Virus record (IMG/VR): IMGVR_UViG_3300046009_005233
Coordinates: 1 to 30,670 of that record
Source of the DNA: a virus
Length of the DNA: 30,670 bases
Reading direction: 5' to 3' (one strand)
This document shows, one piece after another, positions 24,276-30,670 of the stretch (the stretch's first letter is position 1; each line of letters begins with the position of its first letter). The notes under the pieces were generated by a model. It did no database searches, had not been told where the DNA came from, and saw only the letters and a list, made by a program, of their open reading frames with translations. Made by a program: the position numbers and the translations under genes.

Positions 24276-27090
24276 ATTGGTAAATATACTGCTCCCAACC
24301 TTGTTCGGCCAAATCATACATATAATTTTCTGAGAGATCCCGTTTTTCCCAATATTTTACCTCACCATCAGACAAAGTCATTACCTCGTCCAATTCATCT
24401 TGATCCCCAAGACCCATTGGATACCCGTTGATCAACTCACATTGGGTGGTTGTAAAAATACCTCGATCATCAGGATTATTGACTAATAACCCATTTCTGA
24501 TTTCATCTTTAAAACACACCAATAGAGGTTCGATCCTTTTGTTAAATGTGGTGACCGCTCTTGCAACATTGTAGTCACCCGTCATCTCAGGGTTATTTTC
24601 AAGATCTGCAGGATCCAAGATGTAACAGTTAAGTTGAATTCTTGACTCAGTATCCATTAAAGCCTCACCGGTCTTCTTAAAGTGTCTTTCTTTTTGAAGT
24701 TGACTGTATTTCTTGGCGGGTATTTTTTGAACATCACCATGAGACGCCTTTTCACCATTATTTACATACATAATCAAATCCCCCAAGTTTACGTTCATCT
24801 TGTGATGTATGGCAAGTTCCATGTGAGCTTGTCGGGACATCAGAGAACCCGCTTTAGTGGTCTGTGTACAACGAACTTTATAATCCTGTAGTGTTTGTTT
24901 AACCTTAGCCTTTTGAGCGATCTGAGCAAGTGGGATTTGATGGTTGTAAATTTTCTCCAAGTATTCGTAGTAGTGTTCAACAAACTCCTTACCCTTACCC
25001 TCAAGTAACATCTTTATACCCTTGTCCAAAAACTTCTCGATGTAACCCGGTAGTTTCTTTGACTTAATAGAGTTACCCGTGAGTTTGATTTTACCCTTGT
25101 AATCCATAACCGCATAGTTCTTACGAGCAAGGTTAATACACGATGGCCATACACCATCGGTATCCAAAGCCATTTCTCCCCTCATAAAGATGTCATTGTA
25201 TTCTGCAACATCCGCTTCAGGACCTTCATAGACTTTACCAAGTTTCACCTTCCAATTCAATCCACGACCAACATAACTGCGAGACTTTGCACCCTCAGGT
25301 AAAGAAAAGTTCACACCGTCCGTATCCATTACAAGGGGGGTATAACCACGAGCCATAAAGAACTTAATCATTTGACGAAGATATTGACGACCAGTACATG
25401 TGATTTGTTCACCCATATACATGTCTCCCCAGGCAAATACCTGTGGAGCAGAGAGTGCACCGAACATAGAGTTAATAAAGATTTTGATAGGGAGTTGTTT
25501 GTTTCCGTATGATTCAGATTTCTTTCGGTCGGTTTCGTAAAATTCCTCAGCAAGTTCTTTGTATTTGATACGAGTATCACGAAAGTACTTAAGCATACCT
25601 TTCATTGCACCTGTTACGTCACAAGCGGGGAATACATCGTGTACGAGCTGAATAGAGGGGTATAGAGACGAGAAGTCAAGTTTTAGAACATCCTTTGAGT
25701 ATCCGACCTTTAAGAGTCGTGAGAGACCTCCTACGAAGTCTGTCTTACTTTGTTTTGATGGGATTGCGAGGTTGTGTTTGTAACTCCACGCAAGCATAAG
25801 CATCTTCCACAGAGTTGCGGTTCCCATTGTAGATACCCTTTCGTATGTGGTGGGGATCATTGCCGCAAGAAGGAACGATCCTTGGTTGAACTCCTTATCA
25901 ACTTTTAGGGTCTCCTCCAAGTCATCTTGAAGGTATCTTTCGACAATGTCAGCACCATCGGTTAATACATAAGTGTCGGGAAACTTTGTATCTAAATCTT
26001 CAAACGATCCCTTCTTACGGTATTCACCGTTTTTGATGTTGAGCCAATATTCTTCTTTTTCGGTATACATCTTACCGATACTATCGTGGTTGATATAAAT
26101 CCGGTCAGGTTCTTTGGCATTGATAAACTCTGAGATGTACTTAAGACCCGCAGACTTAATGGATGAGTTAATTGCCTGTGCTCGTCTAACTGCGTGGATA
26201 ATATCAATAACGTTATACCCCCAAATAGAAGTCTGCATAAAGTCCTCAACCTCATTTGCGAGTTTCAAAAGGTTTTTCTTTTGAGAGATAGAATGTTCAG
26301 GGTGGAGTGACTTAACAATCTTTCTGATGTCAATCCCCAAGATACGACAACGTTCGAAAATCCAATACCAGTCAAAGTTGGCTGAGTTGTACCCACCGAT
26401 GATACTTGGTTTTAGTTTATTGATAATATCAAAAAACTCTATAATACCTTTCTTTTCATCTTCTTCATTGATACACTCAATAATCTTATTGTACCCCTTA
26501 TTAGTACGAATACCGATCATGAAGATACGACCGTCCTTTGGTTCGAGTGAGGTTGTCTCCAAGTCATATACCAAACGAGTTACCTCATCATAATCCTCGT
26601 ATCCCTTGAATAGTCGTTTCTCTTTTGAGATGAAGTATTGCTCAACAGGGGGGAGAATAAGGATTTTTTCACGATACTTATCTCCCCATGGATCTGCACC
26701 ACCATCACGGAAAAACTGAATAAGATGACGATAACCTTTCAAAGATTTAACCATGTAGGTGAGACCCTTTTCCATACGTTCATCACCTTTTGTATCTAAC
26801 TTGGTGATAACGATACCGTGTTTGGTCATCGCCTCTTTCTGTGTTGCCTTGGAGTTTCCGTAGAAGTTCAAACCTCTTAGGTCTCCAACCCAACAGAATG
26901 GGATGAAGGTATCTTTTCGAATCTCTTTTCCCTTACCAGGTATTTCTTTGATTTTATAAATCGAGTCCGACGCGTAGTCAAACTCTACAGCCACGATAAA
27001 CTCTTCGGGGTCATTACCTTCCAAGAAGGCACTAATTTCTTCAGGTGTAGTCATACTATCAGTTTTACCGAGTGACACATTTTCTTCCAC
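24253..27090 (-). CDS. family B DNA polymerase with proofreading exonuclease (gp43-like)
   Basis: A 945-residue replicative polymerase. Exonuclease motifs: 'VYDLETTSL' (ExoI, ~174-182), 'GYNSANFDWYW' (ExoII, ~233-243) and 'YLQDDLEET' (ExoIII, ~384-392). Polymerase motifs: 'LKLDFSSLYPSIQ' (A, ~469-481), 'IKIFINSMFGALSA' (B, ~532-545) and 'VMDTDGVNFS' (C, ~585-594) with both catalytic Asp. All catalytic residues are present, so it should be active; no intein or split. The length is close to T4 gp43 (898). The frame opens at a GTG at 27090; an ATG at 27054 (MTTPEEISAF) is an equally good start, giving 933 residues. A 6 bp hairpin covers the GTG. The downstream TRD-like gene overlaps the stop codon by 23 bases. 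Confidence 0.95.
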   Translation of the reverse strand: MEENVSLGKTDSMTTPEEISAFLEGNDPEEFIVAVEFDYASDSIYKIKEIPGKGKEIRKDTFIPFCWVGDLRGLNFYGNSKATQKEAMTKHGIVITKLDTKGDERMEKGLTYMVKSLKGYRHLIQFFRDGGADPWGDKYREKILILPPVEQYFISKEKRLFKGYEDYDEVTRLVYDLETTSLEPKDGRIFMIGIRTNKGYNKIIECINEEDEKKGIIEFFDIINKLKPSIIGGYNSANFDWYWIFERCRILGIDIRKIVKSLHPEHSISQKKNLLKLANEVEDFMQTSIWGYNVIDIIHAVRRAQAINSSIKSAGLKYISEFINAKEPDRIYINHDSIGKMYTEKEEYWLNIKNGEYRKKGSFEDLDTKFPDTYVLTDGADIVERYLQDDLEETLKVDKEFNQGSFLLAAMIPTTYERVSTMGTATLWKMLMLAWSYKHNLAIPSKQSKTDFVGGLSRLLKVGYSKDVLKLDFSSLYPSIQLVHDVFPACDVTGAMKGMLKYFRDTRIKYKELAEEFYETDRKKSESYGNKQLPIKIFINSMFGALSAPQVFAWGDMYMGEQITCTGRQYLRQMIKFFMARGYTPLVMDTDGVNFSLPEGAKSRSYVGRGLNWKVKLGKVYEGPEADVAEYNDIFMRGEMALDTDGVWPSCINLARKNYAVMDYKGKIKLTGNSIKSKKLPGYIEKFLDKGIKMLLEGKGKEFVEHYYEYLEKIYNHQIPLAQIAQKAKVKQTLQDYKVRCTQTTKAGSLMSRQAHMELAIHHKMNVNLGDLIMYVNNGEKASHGDVQKIPAKKYSQLQKERHFKKTGEALMDTESRIQLNCYILDPADLENNPEMTGDYNVARAVTTFNKRIEPLLVCFKDEIRNGLLVNNPDDRGIFTTTQCELINGYPMGLGDQDELDEVMTLSDGEVKYWEKRDLSENYMYDLAEQGWEQYIYQYETETYS

Positions 27091-27100
27091 ACCATGTGGA
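27086..27100 (-). promoter_or_regulatory. hairpin at the polymerase start, possible translational operator
   Basis: TCCACA-TGG-TGTGGA (read on the minus strand, complement of TCCACACCATGTGGA) is a perfect 6 bp stem with a 3-base loop over the GTG start at 27090. T4 gp43 represses its own mRNA through a hairpin near its start, but that loop is 8 bases, so this is only an analogy. Confidence 0.3.
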
Positions 27101-27120
27101 GTTTGTCTTACTCATTCACC

Positions 27121-27128
27121 GATAAATA
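27121..27128 (-). promoter_or_regulatory. TATTTATC promoter-like element before the polymerase gene
   Basis: Minus-strand TATATTTATCGG lies 30 bases before the GTG at 27090 and 66 before the ATG at 27054. Same core element as before the tail genes. Confidence 0.35.
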
Positions 27129-27154
27129 TACAAAACAAAGTTGTGTTGTCAAAA

Positions 27155-27550
27155 TCAACAACAAGGAGATTCCGCAATAAAACTATCTTCTACGTTAATA
27201 TAAAGTTGTTCTCTGATGGGAACTATAAGATTACCTTGTTGTGTACCTAACAAACCACTTTGTTTGATTAGGAACTGACCAACATACCTACCAGGTGTGT
27301 TTGTGTCCCTTGAGGTAAATTGATAATAAATGTAATATTCAGTCGGTGCACCGTCTGCTTGTATAAGACTGACTATCGAGCAGGGTGAAGAAACTATCTT
27401 GGCAATACCTGTTGCCTCATTAATCATAGTAAAATAGATAGTAGACAGTTCCAAAGTTTCCATCAACTCTTGGTATCCCGCTCTACCATCTTTTACCACT
27501 TGCATTTTTAATACAGGTAAAGTCGCATTTTTTCTAATAAAAAACTCCAT
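27155..27550 (-). CDS. BppU N-terminal-like phage structural protein
   Basis: A 131-residue beta-rich protein. 'FFIRKNATLPVLKMQVVKDG' at the start, 'YFTMINEATGIAKIVSSPCS' in the middle, and 'YYIYYQFTSRDTNTPGRYVG' with 'QFLIKQ' near residue 90 match the layout of the N-terminal domain of phage baseplate upper protein (BppU/DUF2479-like): a basic-kn-x-x-P opening, a short F-x-M ...G-x-x-K, and Y-x-x-x-D-T-x-x-x-G-x-Y-x-G-x-F. Such domains anchor receptor-binding or fibre parts to the baseplate. It is a lone domain without the usual fibre. It ends in ESPCC. The gene lies between the glycan gene and the polymerase, away from the tail module. The start is preceded by a TATTTATC element 5 bases upstream. 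Confidence 0.55.
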   Translation of the reverse strand: MEFFIRKNATLPVLKMQVVKDGRAGYQELMETLELSTIYFTMINEATGIAKIVSSPCSIVSLIQADGAPTEYYIYYQFTSRDTNTPGRYVGQFLIKQSGLLGTQQGNLIVPIREQLYINVEDSFIAESPCC

Positions 27551-27555
27551 ACAAA

Positions 27556-27563
27556 GATAAATA
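27556..27563 (-). promoter_or_regulatory. TATTTATC promoter-like element before the BppU-like gene
   Basis: Minus-strand AGTATTTATCTTTGTATG: the element ends 5 bases before the ATG at 27550. The same bases contain TATCTTTG, which fits the Bacteroidota -7 consensus TAnnTTTG; either reading puts the transcript start near the ATG. Confidence 0.4.
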
Positions 27564-27568
27564 CTTTG

Positions 27569-29944
27569 TTAGGACTCTTTTCTTAACTTACCGTCGTAGA
27601 AATCAAATCTATCATGTTCCGTTGGTGTTAGTAGTAACATTGCGGGATTTAGGTTTCCTTTTACGGTTTCTTGGTACATGTAACTCATCCAAGTTTGTTC
27701 GAATGGGTGAGCCCACTTTTCAGTTAAGAACATTTTTTTGTTTCCGTGACGGGTCACAACTTGAGGCCAATTACAGTAGTATATTTCACCATCCACAAAT
27801 GGTATACCCTTATGAGTTCTAATATGTTTGAATAAAGTTCTTGGTGCATTTGGATCTTGTCCTTGAACTGGAAGTTGTGACTTTTCGGGCCATCTATGTT
27901 CACGATAAACTTGTGGTACATTATACCAAGACCACTGAACACCATTGTCACCATAAAACTCTGAATAGTTGAATTTTAAGAAATCGTAATGATGTTTTTT
28001 GGTAATCTCTATTGTTGAGTTGTACAAGTCAGGGACATATCTGTTAAATCCGTTTCTACAAACCTCTCCTTTTTTGGGGAAGAAAAACATATCATCTTCA
28101 AAAAAGAAATAAAAATCAAAACCATTTTCATCAGCATGTTCCGCAATCCATTGTCTACCACCACAGATACCCAAATTGTCCTTTTTAATGTGTTCAAAAC
28201 CATGTTCAACACACAACTCTTTGTACTTTTCAGTTGTTGTTAAATCTGATGAGTTGTCCAACAAAAACTTTTTTGGTTTGGTAATAAAGTTTTCATCATA
28301 AGCGTACATAGATTTGATTAAAGTTTCAAACTGTTTTGGACTATTGAAAGTTATGACATACAAGGCAGCATTTTCTTTTTTTAAATCGTCATTGACAGGA
28401 ACTAAGTTTTGTTTGTTTTTTCTCACTAACCTATCGTTTTTAAGATCTTCGAAAAACTTACCAAATAAACCATTACCTTCTATCTCAAAATAATCCACCA
28501 TATCTGAGTGTTTGTAGACCATAATAGAAAAGAGAGATTCCTCAGTTCCCATTAATCCTTGAGACAGTGTTGATGACATAAGACCCCAATATATTCCGTT
28601 AATATCCCCAATAGAGTCCTTAGGTCCACCAAAAAATCCTCCTCTACCAACTAATTCAACTTTATTACCCGTAATTTGATTTATTTTCGGAAAACTAAAT
28701 CCGTGTATTTCGGTGCTTGCCTCATAGGGAAAACAAACAAATGAAAACTTGTTAATGTACTTTGGAAGTTTATCCAAAACTTTATCGTGTGTAAAATAAC
28801 CAGGATGAACTGTGTTTGTTAATCCAGCATCAATCCAAAACAAATGTTCTGAGTTCCACGGATCCATTAACTTAGCATCATGTAGTAAAAACATTTTTGA
28901 CATAACAAGTGGATTGTACATGTCTAGTTTAGCTTGAGTTGAATCTCTTAACCAACCCGACTGATTTAACCAATCTTCACTTGTTCTTATTTTTTGTATT
29001 TTGTCATAGAAGTCATTCTTAAACCAATCTTGACTACGGGCAACAAATAATGTGTTCTCAGGATTACGTCTAACCATAACAAAAGAACGTAATTCTTCGT
29101 CACCGTAAATTATCATTGGGTTATCAACTTGTAGAAGTTGTTCAAATTTTTCAAGGTAATGGTCAAAAGTTCTTGACCAACCCTCAGTCAAAGAATCTCT
29201 TCTAATGTTCCAAAGTCCTGTTACTAAAGTAATTTTCTTTGTGGTTTCTTCAACTTTTTTCACCTCTAATACGGGAGATTCCAATTCGTTATAAACTTCT
29301 TGCGGACAAGCAATAAGATCCTGTCCAACAAATTCAACATGATATTTGTGTTGAGATAATTTCTCTAAAGATGTTTGTTGTTCTTCTAATGATAAATTTA
29401 CCCATTCCATTCTAATCAACATTGGACGGTATTTTTCAATATCCAACTGATCAAATATTTTAAAATCGTGTCCTTCAGTATCAAGTTTAAAAACATCAAA
29501 ATTTGTAATGTTGTGTTTAGAAAATAAGTTTTCCAAAGTCATACATGGTACATCAACAAGTTTTCCATACTTTTCAACAACTTCTTTATCACCTTCTGAA
29601 CCCAAACCATTTTTTGGTGGATAAACAGCACTCATACCGTAAAAACATTGATGTACAGAACCCGAATCTATCGCACCCTGATCAATGGTTAACATTTGTA
29701 TTGATCCGTTATAAACGGATATTGCCGCGTTTTCAAAAATGTTTTTCCCGTTGTTTAAGTTGTTTTTAAGTCTTTCGTATAGATATGGAATTGGTTCCAC
29801 GTACAAACCCGAAAAATCGTACATACCGCTATAACCTGCGAGTTCATCAAACATCAACCCATCCATGGCTCCGATGTTTATTGTAAAAAGTTTTTCTCCT
29901 TTACGACCTTTCTCGTGGAGAATTCTATCAAAAATATCGCTCAT
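27569..29944 (-). CDS. three-domain glycan enzyme: FkbM methyltransferase, YibB/HtrL-like, glycosyltransferase
   Basis: A 791-residue fusion. Residues ~1-215 are an FkbM-type SAM methyltransferase: 'TINIGAMDGLMFDEL' (SAM-binding loop), 'GLYVEPIPYLYERLKNN', 'NAAISVYNG', 'VPCMTLENLFSKH' and 'DVFKLDTEGHDFKIF'. Residues ~235-510 resemble the HtrL/YibB family: 'TLVTGLWNIRRD' near 236, 'MIIYGDEELRSFVMVRRN' and 'LFWIDAGLTNTVHPGYF' near 366-382. Residues ~522-700 look like a GT-A glycosyltransferase: 'ALYVITFNSPKQFETLIKS', 'KKFLLDNSS', and 'FYFFFEDDMFFF' (~613-622) with an E-D-D-type metal motif. FkbM enzymes methylate sugars, so the protein probably builds or modifies a surface glycan, host or virion. 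The upstream YibB-like gene overlaps it by ATGA, so the two are co-translated. Substrates unknown. Confidence 0.85.
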   Translation of the reverse strand: MSDIFDRILHEKGRKGEKLFTINIGAMDGLMFDELAGYSGMYDFSGLYVEPIPYLYERLKNNLNNGKNIFENAAISVYNGSIQMLTIDQGAIDSGSVHQCFYGMSAVYPPKNGLGSEGDKEVVEKYGKLVDVPCMTLENLFSKHNITNFDVFKLDTEGHDFKIFDQLDIEKYRPMLIRMEWVNLSLEEQQTSLEKLSQHKYHVEFVGQDLIACPQEVYNELESPVLEVKKVEETTKKITLVTGLWNIRRDSLTEGWSRTFDHYLEKFEQLLQVDNPMIIYGDEELRSFVMVRRNPENTLFVARSQDWFKNDFYDKIQKIRTSEDWLNQSGWLRDSTQAKLDMYNPLVMSKMFLLHDAKLMDPWNSEHLFWIDAGLTNTVHPGYFTHDKVLDKLPKYINKFSFVCFPYEASTEIHGFSFPKINQITGNKVELVGRGGFFGGPKDSIGDINGIYWGLMSSTLSQGLMGTEESLFSIMVYKHSDMVDYFEIEGNGLFGKFFEDLKNDRLVRKNKQNLVPVNDDLKKENAALYVITFNSPKQFETLIKSMYAYDENFITKPKKFLLDNSSDLTTTEKYKELCVEHGFEHIKKDNLGICGGRQWIAEHADENGFDFYFFFEDDMFFFPKKGEVCRNGFNRYVPDLYNSTIEITKKHHYDFLKFNYSEFYGDNGVQWSWYNVPQVYREHRWPEKSQLPVQGQDPNAPRTLFKHIRTHKGIPFVDGEIYYCNWPQVVTRHGNKKMFLTEKWAHPFEQTWMSYMYQETVKGNLNPAMLLLTPTEHDRFDFYDGKLRKES

Positions 29945-30670
29945 ATATCAAGTTCTTTTTCAAATAAGTGCACAAAGTGCGTTAAATTTTTTATTGATTC
30001 GTTGTCAAACACAGGTGTTTTTTTCCAATAATCATCATGGTACCAAGTGTTAAATACAAACGTTTTAAAGTTTTCTGGTTTATCTTGAACAATAAAAGAT
30101 ATCATCGCTTCGTGATTAATAATATGATCATTGTTTAAAATGTGATCTCCTAAAGTTTCGAACTCAGATAAAAACCATTTCATTTTTGAAATATGACCAC
30201 CAAGAATACCACCTACAGAAATACTCCTTTGTTGATAAGGTTTCCCAACCACCTTAGATGCAACACTCATATTGTGTGAAAACATGGTGTTAGAACAGTT
30301 TAAAAGTTTATCACCAATATATGAATTTATTTTTTGGAACAGAGTTGGTTGAAATAAATTCAGATATGAGTAACACTCGAATGTTCTTGACATCCCATCA
30401 CATTTATCTTGGTGTGGGTTGTATTTGTCTAAAAATAAACCCGGATGTGAAAGTCCAATATCAATCCAATAAATGTAGTCGTAAGTCTCATCATACTCCT
30501 TAGATAAGATATGAAACTTATTCCAATCGATCTCATGATAAAATAAAAAGTTGTTGGTACGAGTTTTTATATCGATCATTTTTTCACTTTTGGGGTAATC
30601 CTTTAAGTTTGAAACTTTAATAACCACATTAGAAAGTTCAAATTTACTACAGTGTTCAATTAACAAATCT
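29941..30670 (-). CDS. YibB/HtrL-like glycan-associated protein, partial (N-terminus off window)
   Basis: The reading frame is open to the right edge of the window, so the N-terminus is missing; a TTG at 30666 is only an internal codon as far as can be seen. 'YDYIYWIDIGLSHPGLFLDK' corresponds to the 'FWIDAGL' region of the YibB-like middle domain in the next gene, and 'RSISVGGILGG' to its 'VGRGGFFGG', so both belong to one family and may be diverged relatives. HtrL/YibB proteins occur in LPS core loci and are regarded as glycosyltransferase-like. The stop overlaps the next start as ATGA, so the two work together. Role inferred: glycan synthesis or modification. Confidence 0.7.
   Translation of the reverse strand, partial: DLLIEHCSKFELSNVVIKVSNLKDYPKSEKMIDIKTRTNNFLFYHEIDWNKFHILSKEYDETYDYIYWIDIGLSHPGLFLDKYNPHQDKCDGMSRTFECYSYLNLFQPTLFQKINSYIGDKLLNCSNTMFSHNMSVASKVVGKPYQQRSISVGGILGGHISKMKWFLSEFETLGDHILNNDHIINHEAMISFIVQDKPENFKTFVFNTWYHDDYWKKTPVFDNESIKNLTHFVHLFEKELDI

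Noticed and set aside
27093-27095. ATG on the minus strand at 27095 as the polymerase start
   Set aside because: It is out of frame with the polymerase by 2 bases.
27157-27180. TGTTG...CAACA inverted repeat after the BppU-like gene as terminator
   Set aside because: The stem has only 5 bp and no T-run follows on the minus strand.
1-30670. tRNA genes, CRISPR arrays, insertion sequences, integrase or attachment sites
   Set aside because: None seen: intergenic gaps are short, no direct repeats flank any block, and no cloverleaf-like sequence was noticed. A dedicated tRNA scan was not possible.

Overview
This window looks like about 31 kb of a large, AT-rich, tailed phage (myovirus) related to the T4 superfamily, probably an environmental lineage distant from cultured T4. 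The main support is a contractile-tail set in order (neck gp14-like, gp15-like, sheath gp18-like, tube gp19-like, gp26-like, tape measure, baseplate proteins, gp53-like) together with a neck gp13-like protein and a family B DNA polymerase of the gp43 type. No convincing Shine-Dalgarno sequences precede most starts; the leaders are A/T-rich instead. That pattern is common in Bacteroidota and their phages, so such a host is possible, but this is inference only.

Layout. (1) Bases 1-19119 are read on the minus strand and form the tail module. In transcription order it runs: gp14-like neck protein, gp15-like sheath terminator, a very long sheath protein, a HAD phosphatase-like enzyme, tail tube, gp26-like protein with a probable +1 (or -2) frameshift extension, tape measure, a 1683-residue baseplate protein with an internal OmpA-like domain, a gp53/LysM-like wedge protein, and a giant protein of at least 1481 residues that runs off the left edge. 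One small ribbon-helix-helix gene (17361-17564, plus) interrupts this block. (2) Bases 19208-24001 are read on the plus strand: an SNF2-type helicase, a Mn-type superoxide dismutase fused to a probable PD-(D/E)XK nuclease domain, the gp13-like neck protein and a small unknown protein. (3) Bases 23988-30670 are read on the minus strand: a partial YibB/HtrL-like protein, a three-domain FkbM methyltransferase / YibB-like / glycosyltransferase protein, a BppU-N-like protein, DNA polymerase, and a small protein resembling part of a type I restriction specificity domain.

How it fits together. The tail genes should build a contractile tail of about T4 length (tape measure 575 residues against 590 for T4 gp29) with an unusually large sheath and baseplate. 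The polymerase and helicase serve replication and repair. The glycan enzymes point to modification of host surface sugars or virion proteins. A short element, TATTTAT, recurs in the coding direction just upstream of eight genes on both strands and is the best candidate for a phage promoter motif; it is the reverse complement of the T4 late box. Two strong hairpin-plus-T-run terminators subdivide the tail module. I saw no tRNA genes, CRISPR arrays, insertion sequences or integrase, and no stretch above 300 bases lacks a gene.
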